This document shows, piece after piece, positions 50,090-61,248 of a stretch of 64,000 nucleotides of DNA (within the stretch, counting starts at the first letter, position 1; the number at the start of each line of letters is the position of its first letter). The DNA is from Bagarius yarrelli (Eukaryota; Chordata; Actinopteri; Siluriformes; Sisoridae), in contig VCAZ01000006.1 of assembly GCA_005784505.1 (NCBI GenBank), positions 10,362,724 to 10,426,723 of the forward strand, in the 5' to 3' direction. The notes under the pieces are model-generated. The model was not told the DNA's origin and did no database searches. It was given only the letters and a program-made list of their open reading frames with translations. The position numbers and the translations under genes are program-made.

Positions 50090-50459
50090 TTTATTGCTAG
50101 TAAAAAAAAAAAAAATTATAAAAATGTAAATCAACAAAAACATGTTACCATGTTACATTGACTGCTTTAATAATTGCCTGTAACAGCATGACCCGTTGTG
50201 TTTACTTACTTATAATATTTTAAATAATTAAATGTTAGGTTAAAGGATTAAGTATAACAATAATAGAATAATAACACATTTATCACCTGTTAATGAACAG
50301 TGTAATTTCATTGTATAACTTGTGCTTTCAACATAGAATTCTGTGCTGTTATAACCCTTGACTTTGAGGGTTTAGATAGAGATTTCTGTCTTTGAGGATC
50401 GCAGCTCTACTGGCTCCTGTTCCAGTGGCAGTTTAGTGTCTGGCTGCAGCGCGCGGTGA
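38085..50459 (+). CDS. golga7b: Golgin subfamily A member 7B gene (five coding exons)
   Basis: Exons 38085-38096, 43401-43526, 44953-45105, 48575-48676 and 50376-50459 join, all in phase 0, into 158 residues (human GOLGA7B about 167). Order: MATE start and LQNLQDLRHTASLATKVFIQ; the Erf4-family core with RDYSEGTVCKFQ; NSYYAEAEKINGQSYLEGCL with Cys78 and Cys81, the likely palmitoylated pair of the family; IQEQNENIFAPRGLLITDPI; then IEISVFEDR and a Ser/Gly/Cys-rich tail. Erf4 proteins partner DHHC palmitoyltransferases (GOLGA7 with ZDHHC9, GOLGA7B with ZDHHC5) on Golgi or plasma membranes. The MATE...LQNLQDLR N-terminus favours golga7b over golga7, as does sitting between sfrp5 and crtac1. Introns 1 and 3 carry transposons. 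Confidence 0.95.
38966..39305 (+). repeat. SINE-family repeat with microsatellite
   Basis: Starts with GCAGACGCTCTTGTCCAGAG, the fish SINE body motif, continues through GGGTTCAAGCC (B-box-like) and a (CAGC)n run, and ends near an AATAAAAGCATTT tail. It is a composite of SINE pieces, not a tRNA gene. Confidence 0.6.
39124..39150. repeat. (CAGC)n microsatellite
   Basis: About six to seven CAGC units inside a SINE-like repeat. Confidence 0.9.
40145..40513 (+). mobile_element. LTR-like repeat unit
   Basis: Starts TGTAACG and shares a core (AAGTATTGTTTG, AACATACCA, repeated TGGTTTTTGA-like motifs) with the LTR-like unit at 7342-7670. Its right end, about TTTACCA, is 15 bp from the Tc1 element. 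I found no clear target duplication. Confidence 0.4.
40528..42137 (-). mobile_element. Full-length Tc1/mariner element, about 1.6 kb
   Basis: The outer ends are inverted: CACTGCCCTCCGTAATTATT on the left and the same with one change at the right, continuing for over 40 bp. A second copy of the transposase-binding motif lies inside each end (about 40717-40745 and 41925-41955), so each arm is about 210 bp with an IR/DR layout like Sleeping Beauty. The right end abuts TA; the left has CA inserted between TA and the terminal C. The element encodes one unbroken transposase on the minus strand and sits in golga7b intron 1, antisense to the gene. Confidence 0.93.
40747..41754 (-). CDS. Tc1-type transposase, unbroken frame with E-to-K at the catalytic site
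   Basis: 335 residues, the usual length for Tc1 transposases. Order: N-terminal paired-like helix-turn-helix DNA-binding region (about 1-55) with a GRGRKF linker at 55-60 that includes an AT-hook-like GRGR, a second HTH (about 60-115), then the DDE catalytic domain. The catalytic aspartates are visible: D148 in WSDETKIELFG and D239 in QQDNDPKH. The third residue, expected as glutamate 34 residues after D239, is lysine 274 (SPDLNPIKNLW; codon AAA at 40935-40933). A glycine-rich GPGN stretch lies at 197-200. By family knowledge the acidic third residue binds metal, so this copy should be catalytically dead although unbroken and able to bind DNA. The first HTH seems two residues short against the family. 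Confidence 0.92.
   Translation of the reverse strand: MGKTKEHTIQVRQMCVDLHKSGNGYKEIATRLHLPTVRGIIKKFKTTGTVVNKPGRGRKFISPPRTVRRMVREIKSYPKLTVKELQQMIPSWGHKVSKTTIRRYLHANKLFGRHARKKPFLAHNHKRKRLEFAKQYWGFNWDRVLWSDETKIELFGNKHSKWVWRNTKDEYAEKHLMPTVKYGGGSVMLWACFSSRGPGNLVRVHGIMNALKYQDILKQNLVASARKLKMGRHWVFQQDNDPKHVAKSTQKWFTRHRIKLLPWPSQSPDLNPIKNLWSELKRRVQRRGLGSLDDLERLCKEEWSKIPPSVFSHLVKHYRRRLGAVLLAKGGCTKY
42807..43082. mobile_element. MITE with inverted ends, about 276 bp
   Basis: The left end AGGTTATGTATGTAACTGTG and the right end (reverse complement AGGTCACGTATGTAACCATG) pair over about 23 bp with four mismatches. The body contains GACGCTGCGTCACATG, known from abundant fish repeats. A decayed left end of the same family lies at 23858. 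Confidence 0.65.
43401..43526 (+). CDS. golga7b: golga7b coding exon 2
   Basis: 42 codons after the acceptor TATTTTAG and before the donor GTGGGT. It encodes TKVFIQRDYSEGTVCKFQ, a hallmark of the GOLGA7/Erf4 family. Confidence 0.96.
43527..44952 (+). other. golga7b intron 2
   Basis: A phase 0 intron of about 1.4 kb. It contains an LTR-like repeat on the minus strand at 44160-44423 and otherwise AT-rich sequence with no recognised element. Confidence 0.75.
44160..44423 (-). mobile_element. LTR-like repeat, minus strand
   Basis: On the minus strand it begins TGTAACG and carries GCCACCAGAGGGCA, as does the unit at 40145. The other end is not defined. Confidence 0.35.
44953..45105 (+). CDS. golga7b: golga7b coding exon 3
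   Basis: 51 codons between acceptor TTTTGCAG and donor GTATTA. It encodes the helical core with GCLACVSAYIIFLCMETRYE, including the conserved cysteine pair and a hydrophobic stretch. Confidence 0.97.
46654..48227. mobile_element. Non-autonomous hAT-like element, about 1.57 kb
   Basis: The left end TAGGGCTGGAC and the right end (reverse complement AAGAGCTGGGC) are hAT-like inverted tips, followed inward by ATCG/CGAT-rich subterminal sequence. The flanking octamers TAGTGAGG and TGGTAAAG agree at five of eight positions and differ only by transitions, consistent with an old 8-bp target duplication. No transposase frame survives. A 171-bp hairpin is nested inside. Confidence 0.6.
47556..47726. 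repeat. Nested inverted repeat (hairpin) inside the hAT-like element
   Basis: Two 39-nt arms, 47556-47594 and 47688-47726, are inverted with 34 of 39 matching, sharing AACTGTAGTAAAAC and AGGGCTGGTAT. The loop is about 93 nt. It may be a separate small element inserted in the larger one. Confidence 0.75.
48575..48676 (+). CDS. golga7b: golga7b coding exon 4
   Basis: 34 codons after acceptor CACTTTGCAG: VLKKISMYIQEQNENIFAPR and on to ERGMRV. The donor is GTATCC, weak after the first four bases. Reading through would add 23 residues before a TGA at 48746-48748. Confidence 0.95.
48677..50375 (+). other. golga7b intron 4
   Basis: A phase 0 intron of about 1.7 kb with the unusual donor GTATCC and acceptor GGGTTTAG. 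It holds a (TA)n microsatellite at 50044-50083. Open frames near 49.2-49.6 kb have no recognisable homology and are taken as chance. Confidence 0.7.
50044..50083. repeat. (TA)n microsatellite
   Basis: Twenty TA units in golga7b intron 4, followed by an A-rich run. Confidence 0.93.
50376..50459 (+). CDS. golga7b: golga7b coding exon 5 (C-terminal tail)
   Basis: Follows acceptor GGGTTTAG and encodes IEISVFEDR then a tail rich in Ser, Gly and Cys (two cysteines), ending in TGA at 50457-50459. IEIS-x-[YF]-EDR is the conserved end of the family, and a Ser/Gly-rich tail is typical of GOLGA7B but missing in GOLGA7. It is too short to stand out as an open frame. Confidence 0.92.
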   Translation: MEISVFEDRSSTGSCSSGSLVSGCSAR

Positions 50460-51078
50460 CTGGAGGAACAGCACCAGGATTACGGGTACAGAGGGTCAAA
50501 AGGAATCACCACGATTCACATGTTGAAACATGAGAGCACCAGATTCTGAATGAATGTAAAAGCCACTTATTTCTTATCACATCTTTGCTGTTACCTTATT
50601 TGCACTGTCTTCTGTGTTTCCATTAGCATCACACAGGCTCTTAGGCTTTATACACTATTTTTTCACATAGCTAAAATAGCGAGTTGTGATCGACATATAT
50701 ATTATAAGCAAAATATTCCTTTTGTCTACCTGCTACATTTCTGTTATTTGGACTCTGATATGCAGCTGAGTTATGTACTGGATTATGTCCAAGCACTTCT
50801 CATTCTTTAGTCTGGTCTTCTCTAAGAGAAACTTCCACAGTTCACTGACATTGCTGATCCTGTCCAATGCTTAAGGCTTCTGTACACTTGGCCAACTCTG
50901 TCATTCACCTGTGGCTCAGTGGTTTGTTGTCTTTTAGTGTGGGCAGTGAGCCCAGGTGGATCAAGTTCTCTTTGCGTCTCAGCTCATTGGGTATGCAAGC
51001 GAGCTTTGGCCTTTTGTCTCCATGAGATGAAAGCTACTAGTAATTTTGTCTTTTCTGCAGAGCTGTGGTTATGAATCT

Positions 51079-51102
51079 GTGTGTGTGTGTGTGTGTGTGT
51101 GT
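51079..51102. repeat. (GT)n microsatellite
   Basis: Twelve GT units, probably in or near the golga7b 3' UTR. Confidence 0.93.
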
Positions 51103-51460
51103 TTGGACATCAGATAAGCTTTTCTTATCTGATCAAATTCAGAGGAAGTTGAATCAGCAGCTGCTTAAAATAAGTTCTGCAACAGAACAGCTGCCTTATG
51201 TGTAATATTTTTGTCTGGGTCAAAAATGTACCTAGGTTAGCAGTATCATGCACCTAATATTATTTGTGTTGGTTGATCTATCATAAGAATAACACAAAAG
51301 AATGTTCTTGAATGGCTGTAGGTATGAAGGAAACAGACTGCTTTCCAAGGACAACGTTATCAGTTGTTAACAGTCTGTAGGTCACTGAGGAGCACTAGTA
51401 TGTCCTAATTAGATACTGAAACGATACATTACAGATAAATAAGACAAAAATTAAATCACA

Positions 51461-51466
51461 AATAAA
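51461..51466 (+). terminator. Candidate poly(A) signal for golga7b
   Basis: AATAAA about 1 kb after the stop codon, the first canonical hexamer I noticed on the plus strand. Weak evidence in AT-rich DNA. Confidence 0.22.
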
Positions 51467-52667
51467 ATTAAAAAATGTAAGACATAGAATACATTATTTT
51501 TGGTATCTTACGGCTGGCATATCTTGTAATCAATAATGTATAATTTAAAGGTCATGCTAGGAAAAGCTAAACATAAAATAGCTAAATAAAAAGGTATTTA
51601 TGCATCAAAAATGATTAAAGGACTAAATTAATTTCAAAATTTTAGGTCTTAGATATTCCCCGTGTTAAATGTAATAGTTGGTTGTAACTATTTGTGACTA
51701 AATTTTGTATTTATAACTGATGGAAAATAACAATGTGACATGTTAGTGCTCCGGGGTCTATGTTTTGGTCCTGACCTAACGATTTGTGGAGTGACTCTAG
51801 GTGTTTTTGTGCATGTTGTTCTTGTCAGAATGTTTCTGTTTTCTCCCCTATTTAAAAACATGGCAGCAATTGGATTTCCGCACTAAATTCCCCTTGGGTG
51901 TTTATATATAAAACGGATGTACGAGATGCCTTGGGATTATCTGGCCACCCCCGCTTGCACATGACTTTCCCAGAAAAGACTTAGGATTCACCTGTTGATG
52001 TTGAGCATGAAAATATAATTAATGAATGAATCTACAAAAAGCCCCCTTATCAAAATGTTTTTTTACTCTAAATGTAGCATTATGTGCTGTGGCCAATTTC
52101 ATACAGTTATGAAAGCTGCATTGCACATAATTGGCCTGTATCTAAAGCCATTTTATACATATGATGTAGTTTTTTACAGTATAACATATCATAATGTTTT
52201 CATGTTTACCTCAGGACATTAAGTACAGGTTTCTTCACATATCACTTATATGTCTGTTTTTAATTTCTCACTCGAATACTCTGAGCCCACTCTACATTCC
52301 TTCTCTATTTGTTTTTTTTTTTAAGACTGTAAGGAAATCAAGCACTTATCTTAGAGCTGGCTTTTCAATGGCTAGTGCTCTGGTGTGCACCCTTCTATGC
52401 CTGCTGCTTTCATGTTTCATCACTATAGCGTTACCCAACCTGGTGCTGAGCAACTGGTAGCCAGCAAGCTGGCTGTAAATACATGAATTGCACTATATAC
52501 GCATGAAAAACCTTCTGTTGGACTAGTAGTGATTTCAGTGTCCAAGTGAGAAGTGTCTTGTGCTATAGTTGAAAAAAGGTCTTCCTTATGCTTGATCTAG
52601 AATAAATTGAATTTTCTGTTTATATGTGAAAAGTAAGATTATATAATTATTTTTGTGTTTGTATATA

Positions 52668-52720
52668 CAGTACCCTCCTGAATTACTGGCACTAGTCACA
52701 AAATATATGTTTGTTTTTTT
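52668..52720 (+). repeat. Tc1-like terminal repeat scrap
   Basis: CAGTACCCTCCTGAATTACT after a TA resembles the outer tip of the Tc1 element at 40528. No matching right end was found. Confidence 0.35.
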
Positions 52721-55074
52721 TCAAATATACATTGCATACATTGATTAGAATTTTCTGCTTCAAAAATAGTTCAAATTAAAGTGTATTCTCTTTATGTATT
52801 GCTTTTAAGATAGTCTGATAATATAACCCTAGTACATTAATGATCATAAAAAGATCCTAGAGAAATCTTGCTATTGGTGTTTTCTGACTTGTTCTAGTGA
52901 CTCAGTTATTTTTCCTTATTTAATATTAAATTGTGGGTGTCTGTATAAAATAACGGAGGTCACTATGTTTGCATGATTACTGAAAAAGAAGTTTGTTGTT
53001 AAATTTTATTTGCTATTTTTTAGAACTAAAAGAAATGTGTGGAGGAGCAAAATATTGTTTTTTCCCTATAATTATTTGCATACAAATGGTAAAAAAAAAA
53101 TATTTGGTGAAAATACAAATCCATTTTAATTTTTGAAATAAAGTGAATACCTATGGAATCACTGACATTTGTCTTTTATTAAAAAAATAAAATAAAGTAC
53201 ATGTAGTTATGTAATGTAATATATAATGCAGTACATTTTTGCTGTGGTCTTGAACTAAATATATGTGTAAATAGGTATTTTTTATAAGAGAATAGATCGA
53301 TACAGTCTAGTCATTCTATATGAAGTGTTAGGAATGTAAAAAATAGCATTTTGTACAGGCAATAATAAGTTTTTTTTTATAAAGACAGAAAATGACTTCA
53401 TACCATGTTGAGAAAAGACCAGAACTATTAAATCATCAGAAGATGGACTGTATGATTGGGTTTGAATATTGGATTTGAGTCTCACTATATTACTCATAAA
53501 ATACAAGCATGTTTTTCACTAAGATGATTTCTGAAAGATGTGTGTAGGTTATGGATTCTGTCTAACAGAAATAGCTTACAGAGAGAACGGATTGCTCTGT
53601 GCTGTAGGTAAGAAGAAACACTTTTACACTATCGACAAGGCGCCTCAGGGCAAACTCAAACTAACCCCAAAACAGCCCCTGATGAGAATCTCTTCTTCTT
53701 GGGAGGGAGGAAGTGATATATTTCCTTTTTAGTGGAAATGATATTGTCCTTGGTCTGACAGTTGTATTTGCTTATGCCAGGGTTTGAAGGTTACATCTAT
53801 GATTTTGGCATCTTTCGCTGCTATTAGTTTTGAAGAATTATGACATTTTAGCAGTTTTCATCCAGAACATTACTCAGAAGACATTCACCTAGCTCTAATG
53901 TGATTAAACGAAAACCTCACATGCAATTGCAATGGCAAGATGAGCTACAATGATTTGACATTACCAAGGAGACCTAATCTTGGAGGGGAAAAGACACTTC
54001 TTTACACACAGACATAATCTAAGACAAATAGCTAAGACAGAGAGTTCTGTTGTCCCTGACATCCAAATGAAAGAAAGTGAAAAATATAAAGCAGCCCATC
54101 AGTCAGAGCCCTCTCATAAACTGTGTAGAGATAAGCCTCCTGGGGGTCATGTGACCCTAAAGAAACACATTTGGGTTCTCTAACAGAAATAACACACCTG
54201 TAGTAAAAGGTCACTACTGGAACTTAGGACATCTGACAAGAGCATCTAGTTTTTTAACTGCTTCTTCACACAACAGTGGCTCTGTTCTAACTAAGAAAAG
54301 GCTCTCTTATATATGATCAAGCCTGTTATCCTAACACGTCCAAATACACATCAGACTTGGGAAAAACTCATACCAAAGATACGAGCCTCACCTCTGAAAT
54401 GATTGGCACCACTAATGAAAACGAGCAAATACCCAAACTTCTACCGCAGCTTTCAAAACTCAAACTACCGAAATATTTCAATACATGCTAAATTACTGAT
54501 GTATTTAATGTGTAATATAAAAACTAGTGGTTTATAACTATTTTTTTTGAATATTCAGAGTGAAAACTGAACCCTAACCCTGAATTGGGACATGTCTTTG
54601 ATACAAAAGATACTGACAGCCTAGTGAAATAAATAATATTTTCAAAAGCAAGATAATAGAAATGTGGAAATTTCATGTTTGAATATTCCTAGAAGAAATT
54701 AAAGACTATCAACTACCTCATAACTAAAGAATAACCTTTTTCATCTTTGTCAAAATATGTTTTATTAATAAAACATTACTATTTAATCGTCTTGAAACTA
54801 CAGTATCATTCAATTAAGTGGAAATGATTTATGGCAGTACATTTACAGTATTATACCAGGCAAAAAGCTAAAATACACAAACTTTTTACAGGGCCACACA
54901 TTGAAGTGTCGTAATTCAGTCAGGACAACCTGATGTTTTCCTCTCACAAAACCTTAAACATGTTCTTTGAGTTAAGTAAAAAAAAAAATCTAAGGATACA
55001 GGTCAGGGTTTTGTGATTGCCACTTAAATAGTTTCAAAATGTGGCCTATAAGCCTACTAAATTTCTGATAATAC

Positions 55075-55265
55075 CATTTACATTTAAAGCATTTGGCAGA
55101 CGTCGTTATCCAGAGCGTCTTACATAAATCTCTGTAAGCTACAGACGGAGCAATTGAGGGTTAAGGGCCTTACTCAAGGGCCCACAGTGGTGTCTTGGTG
55201 GTGCTGGGACTCGAACCCTGGTCTTTCTGGTATCAGTCCAACACCTTAACCACTAAGCCACCACT
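55075..55265 (-). repeat. tRNA-derived SINE, minus strand
   Basis: On the minus strand it starts GTGGTGGCTTAGTGGTTAAG (A-box region), has GGTTCGAGTCC (B box) about 45 nt on, then a body with the fish SINE motif (plus strand TTTGGCAGACGTCGTTATCC). The tail is ATTTACATTTAAA-like on the plus strand. This is one of the better-preserved SINE copies here. Confidence 0.75.
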
Positions 55266-56679
55266 TTGACCTAGGATGTCAACCTAAGGTTCAGCTGTGA
55301 ACTTCAGGGTGGCTTTTTGTATTCTGGTCTTGAAGTAGTGTTTCTCTTTTCTATAATAGTTATCATATGACAAAATAAAAAGAGGATGTGCTGTGCAGAA
55401 GTATTTGGTACCTGATGTCCAAATTCGGAAATTCTCTAACTCCTCCTAACTAGTTCCTTTGTCTCAGTGCTTTTTGTACATTTTATTAAAGTTCTTTCGT
55501 CCCTAAAGTTGTACCCTTTAATAAAAGCGCTTATTTAATTTGTTTAAACACTAGTAAATTTCTCTTACAGCTATCGTAAGCAGGTTTTTAGACACTGTAA
55601 TTAGTGCAATAGTCATCTTTCTTTACTTACACCCTGACTTTATTATTATAATTTTTTTTAACTGAACACTCCACAAAATTTACTTTTGGCCAGAAGACCT
55701 AGCATGTTGTCTTTGGCTAGAACCATTAAGCCTCGAACACTGACGTGGGTTTTGTTGTGCCTTTAAAATCTGTACACAGAACTTTGTTGTTAGAAACCTT
55801 TAGTGCTGAGATTCCGAACAAAGATGAAGTATCTGAGAAAAAGCCTGAACCTTTTATAACCTCCAACAAATTCTTCCAAATCCCCAAATAATCAGGGGAC
55901 CACACATTGTGGACAGAAACAAGCACTCAATCCATAGTCTTTGAGTTATTGCTAAAATATCCCTTATTGTTTATGTTCATTTCAATGACAGGCTGGGCTG
56001 GTAGAACTAAAAGACTTTATTACTTTTTATTTAATGGCCATGCAACTTTATTTATCTGTGCCCTACGTACATTGTAATAACAGTATTTCAAGCAATAAAT
56101 GATTAAACAGTCCACATACAAAGATAGAAAATAATGCTAAAAACAAGCATGAAAAAAACATAACTTTTTAAATAAAATGTTATTTTAATGAGCTAATTTA
56201 TTTTAGATTCTTTAAAATATCACAAAACTAAAAGAACATTTAGTTTGCTTTTTTGGCTGCTGTCTTCAGGAAACAGGTTTTTCTTTATCCCAAAACCCAA
56301 AGCTGTCCTCTTCGCAGGAAGCCCCTCATTCCTCAAACGGACCTCTTCTTATCTAGAAAATAACATTTAATGTTCAAGATAATGACTAACTCTACTGAGA
56401 CATATCCGAGACTAATGTTTGTTTTATAGATTTGTTAAATGATTGGTACGAGTTTTTCCTGTTCTTATTAATCTATATGCATCCACTGCATGTGAAATAC
56501 ATGCCCACCAATCTGTGATCAATTTATCTATCCGGAACCATCTGGTATTTACTATGCTGCATAGCAAACAATCTGGGTGTATATTCTCATTCTCCAGAAT
56601 TTTTCAATCAATGAGCATATAAAGGCATTAAAACATTCGGAAATTCAAAAAAGCTTTAAAGGAAGTCCTTAAGTTCTAG

Positions 56680-56860
56680 TTTAATAATTAAGGTATTGGA
56701 TTGCGGATCAGGTGATTGTGGGTTTTTATTTCCAGCACCACCAAGTTGCCACTGCTGGGACTTTGAGAAAGGCCCATTGACCTCAACTACTCAGATGGAT
56801 TATTAAAAGAAATGAATGTAATCGCATTGGATAAGGGCGTCAAATGTAAAATGTCATGTC
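56680..56860 (+). repeat. SINE copy of the same family, plus strand
   Basis: Has AATTAAGGTATTGGATTGCG (degraded tRNA-like head), CCAGCACCACC, GAGAAAGGCCCATTGACCTC and the tail GGATAAGGGCGTCAAATGTA. It is more decayed than the copy at 55.1 kb. Confidence 0.6.
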
Positions 56861-56979
56861 TAAGCCACCTTTTGGCTCACTTTTATAGTTTTGCTGTCAT
56901 AGCTAGCCTGTGGGGAGACCCTGGATCTTCACGCAATGTATATTGTCACTAACTATTGTCTCATCACTAGCCTTTCTAT

Positions 56980-57340
56980 TAGTCTGTGTTTCTCTTTCCA
57001 TCATTCTCCCTGTTGTAATCCTGACCCCTTCTACTCTCTGGACCTGTCTGATCCACTCAGATTCACTGATCCTGGTTGAAGTCCTATAACTTGGAGGACG
57101 TATGCTGCTACAGCCAGAAGATATATATAGCATTGCTGTGAGTGGTACCACTTGAAACCATAAAGCTAGCTTTAGATAACGAGCACTTGGGGTTTTTTTT
57201 AGACTAATTTCTCTCAAGGTTTCCTCCTTCCTCTTAGAAAATTTTACCTTGGTAACATTACTTCTGGCTTGTTCATTGCAGACACATCTGGTTTTAAAGT
57301 ACTATGAAAATTATTAAAAGTTCTATATGAATAAAATTTA
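56980..57340 (+). repeat. Common fish dispersed repeat, diverged copy
   Basis: Contains TCTCAAGGTTTCCTCCTTCC near 57212 and a tail like that of the repeat at 3752-3955. The upstream part with CTGGACCTGTCTGATCCACT fits the longer form of that family. Confidence 0.5.
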
Positions 57341-60300
57341 AATGAATTAAATAGAAATATGTCAGTTGACCTTGACGGAAGTTCATCATGAAGGCCACAA
57401 CTACCTAAAATGAACAGGAACAGGTTAATCCTCAGGTACCATAACAAATAGTTGAAAAGAAGATTACAATTGTGTATCTATGAACAGCACATGATCATTT
57501 TTATGTGCTTTATAAATTCTGCTCATGCATCTTTCATTTGGCCCGTATGTCTTTCATTTACCTCTCTGGCTAATTGCCCAGCTGTGGCCAGAGGACGGCA
57601 CCTGGGTAAACAGGTATGTCAGTGATGTGAGCAGTATGTTACTCTTGCTTTGAACCATAGGAGACATGGCTTATAGCCCAGAGCAGAACCCCACGTTGTT
57701 TAGCCGCCATAATGTCCCGCTTCATAAAAGGGCCTGACCTAATGTAGCATTAGGAATCCAGTGTTGCAATCAAAGACAGCAAACAGACACTGACCTCCCA
57801 TTATGGCAGACAAATTCTGCTAGGGTTTTTTCCCTTCCCAAACTCATCTTTTTCTCATACACATTCTATCTACACACTCAGAATTCTCTTATTTTTACTC
57901 GACACACAGATTTGTCTGACTTTCAGCATTCCTACACGTGTGCCAGTGCTTGGCATTGTTTGAGACGCAGATTTTGTTAGACAGGAAAAACCATCAGTAA
58001 CAGGTCATTCTGCAAAGACAGATCTTTATTCAGGATGAATAAAAGACACAAACATAGTCTAGCTGTATTTAGGCGTCTGCTTTCGCTGCAGTTCTCTCCA
58101 GGGCACACACACTTGCCTGCTTTCTCCATTCACTTACACCTTAGAAACCTGAACTGCCCTCATCACTGGAAGCGTTTCATTCCACACACCAACCTTGACA
58201 TTTCTATTTTATAATAATGACCATTTACACTCACAATGTTTTTTTGGCATATCCTGTAACAATGTTTAGATAGTAGATTTGCTAAATAAGACCATATATT
58301 ATTTTTTTAAACTTTTTTTAATGTCGATGGAATCTTTTACATATACTTGGTAAGGTTAATAAAGTAAAACCACACCGTTTGTGAATAAATACATTCTGTA
58401 TATAACAGGCATTCTGTGTTATAACAGCAAACTGAAACGCTGAATGCTTTTGCTATATTTAATTTCTAAAGCTAAACCACAATACGTGAAGCAGAAAAAA
58501 CATTTTTACCCTTCACCACATACCAAGAGCCACTTCTGGAGAACCACCAGGCTATCACTCTCCAAAGTCATATATTACAGAAGAGCTGTCAGTGGCTACA
58601 GGAGAGAAACAGGAAATAGCTCACAATTTAAAATGATATAAAGATAATATAAAATGAATAACGGCAATAAAACACAAATAAAAAATCCTGTGAATATAGA
58701 TGTAATTATGTTACTTGCACCGGGGTCATGTTTTTATTTTCATTTTGGATCTTTAGGCGGCCACCTGGGAGACTATGTTATATGTGTAAGAAACAGGCTT
58801 CATCACAGGATGGAAATTATATTAACATCCCTACAGTACAAACTTATTGCCAAAGTTCTAAACAAAGCCATGTGTGTAAAGGGAGACTTTCTAAATTAAT
58901 CTAGTGTCATCTAGTCTAGGGTTAGCCTTAGACACCACACCCATGATCCAGTGGGTGAACAGCTGATGCATATAGCAAGCACTTCATCTAAAAGGTTTGA
59001 TTTTACCAGATATATTGGCGACAATTTTTTTTTAACAACGAAAACAAAGCTATTGGGACGCTGTACACATCTAACGTAAAAAAAAAGCAAAAAGCACTTA
59101 TGAGTTGGATAAACTCTGAATTGTGTAAATTAAATGTGTTGACTTGACAATTTGCACAAATTTAATGGTTGCACACGGGACTGATCATGACACTGAACAA
59201 AACTAATTGTGATTGGTTGCTGTACATGTCAGTCGGGCTGATAAAAGCTGCTATAAATCAGCTGGCTTCACTAGACTAGTCTAGGATTGTCTAATTCTTA
59301 GGTTTTTCAACTCGCTATAGTAAACTATACCCAAACTTCATTACACAATCTATTTGTGGATTATTTACACATATGACTGCAGATTACTGACAAACGGATG
59401 AGCTTTTGCTGAGATTTTTTAAAAGTTCCCTGATTAAGAAAGTCACAGCAGAAAACGCTAATGAGACAGGATGCTCAAGTGAACAGTAACAAAAGTGTGT
59501 ATAGTTCACAATTAAAATTAGGGTGTGAGTGGTATGTAATCACATGAAGCACTATAAACAAAACATAACCACTTCTCTCCAGATTTTTAAATAAATCCTG
59601 TTAAATATCCTGTTGAAATGTTAAATGTCATGTTACATAACCGAATCAGTGGACACCTTATTAGGAAACCAACAAGTTTTTCTTTTCCACAAACGCCCTG
59701 AGCCACACTTTACAATCTACAGGAGTAAGACTAAAACTTATTCTGGAATAGTATGTTCATGAACATATAAGGTTTGGATAATTGACTTATTCCTATCCAA
59801 AACCTTTTGTGAGGATAAATTTAATATTTTCTTTTCTTTTTATATTATATTTTCTTATTATACCAATGGTGAAAATGCTTGTGCTTAGAAAGTGCAGTCG
59901 TACACACTCTAACCTTGTCTGAAACAGATGGCTGAACATATGCTACCCAATCGCCAACAGTTTCTCTTTATGGGTCCCTGCAAATCTTAAAGGGGACCAG
60001 TATCATATAACCAGTCCACTGAACAAAGAAAATGCTGTATAAAAAAAAAAACCAAAAGTCCAAGTGCTGCAGTCTGACACTGTTTTAGGTTAGATGTGAC
60101 TACTGTTTCCGCACTGCGAAACATCTTTAAAGCCCTATATTAATAAAACAATTCAGAGAAATGCAGAATTATTTCAATCCGTCTGCCACTATAGTTAGCA
60201 TACTACAGTTTAAACCTATTTTTTTAGCCAAATAAACGCATCAATGGTCATTATGGCGTGCAGAAAGCCAGTCCACCTCACATCCTACTAAAAGACTTTA

Positions 60301-60654
60301 AATTAGGTTTTGTAAAATATTATTGGGCTGTGATGATAAGTCCTAATTCTAACAAAAACAAAGCATTACATTTATTGAAAAAACATAAAGCGAAAGAGAG
60401 AGAGAAGGTGAGTAAGACAAATAAAGACAATTAGAAAGCACTAATTCCAAGCACTAATTCCTGGATTCATAGGATCTAAGAACATTAGGAATTTAGTAGT
60501 TTTACTTATCATTTACTTATCAACCTTAAGACAATCTACAACTCACTCTCAAAAAACCTTTGGTGAATTAAAAAGAATAATCAGCCATTTTATTATTGCC
60601 ACACATTAAATTATAGCACAGTGGTATTTTACCTATCACATATCCTAACTTGAA

Positions 60655-60780
60655 AGAGCGAAGGGTCACCCATGATACTGTACCCCCAGAGCAAGAAGGG
60701 CAACAGAGGCAGGTCAGTGGTGCTGGGGCTTAAGCCCCAATCTTCCCATCAATTATCCAGAACACTAGCTACTTTAGCCA
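60655..60780 (-). repeat. SINE fragment
   Basis: Contains GTGGTGCTGGGGCTTAAGCC and AACACTAGCTACTTTAGCCA, a degraded counterpart of the minus-strand SINE head at 55.2 kb. Confidence 0.4.
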
Positions 60781-61242
60781 CATATGTGAATGAAAATGAA
60801 CAAATCATTTAGGAAGATTTTTATTTACTTATTTGTTTATTAAATAACAATAAACAGTTCAAAAATAACATTGAAAATATATTTTGTGAAAACATCAAAA
60901 AATAAAAAACTTGCAAAGGCAAATGGAATTCTTGATGCAGATTTTAGAGACTCAACACAATTTAGTTAATTGGTTTTTTATCAAATATTGAACTGCAAAT
61001 CACTTACAATGTTCCATTTCCAAGGAACAACCCGTCACCTTTTAATATATTTTAAACCAGTGTGTTATATTTTAACAAATGCAAAAGTATATTCAGGAAT
61101 TTAGATTAAAATGTACAACAAAAATTTGGCAAGACTTTATTATTTCATTAGCTATGTGATGCCATTTTTACTTCTCAACAGCTTGGTGTGTTCTTTTTTG
61201 CAAATCTTTATTTTTTCTTTGAAACGCTTTTAAAATGTTTTC

Positions 61243-61248
61243 TTTATT
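61243..61248 (-). terminator. Candidate poly(A) signal for crtac1
   Basis: AATAAA on the minus strand about 190 nt after the crtac1 stop; a second one lies at 61207-61212. Either could serve. Confidence 0.35.

Noticed and set aside
52194..52460. Alternative last exon of golga7b (hydrophobic frame after TTAAG)
   Set aside because: Does not encode the conserved IEIS-x-[YF]-EDR end, which is found at 50376.
55210..55265. Possible minus-strand tRNA gene
   Set aside because: tRNA-like head of a SINE with the SINE body directly attached; arms do not pair as a tRNA.
59271..59284. 14-bp perfect palindrome CTAGACTAGTCTAG
   Set aside because: Short; expected occasionally in 64 kb and with no partner element.
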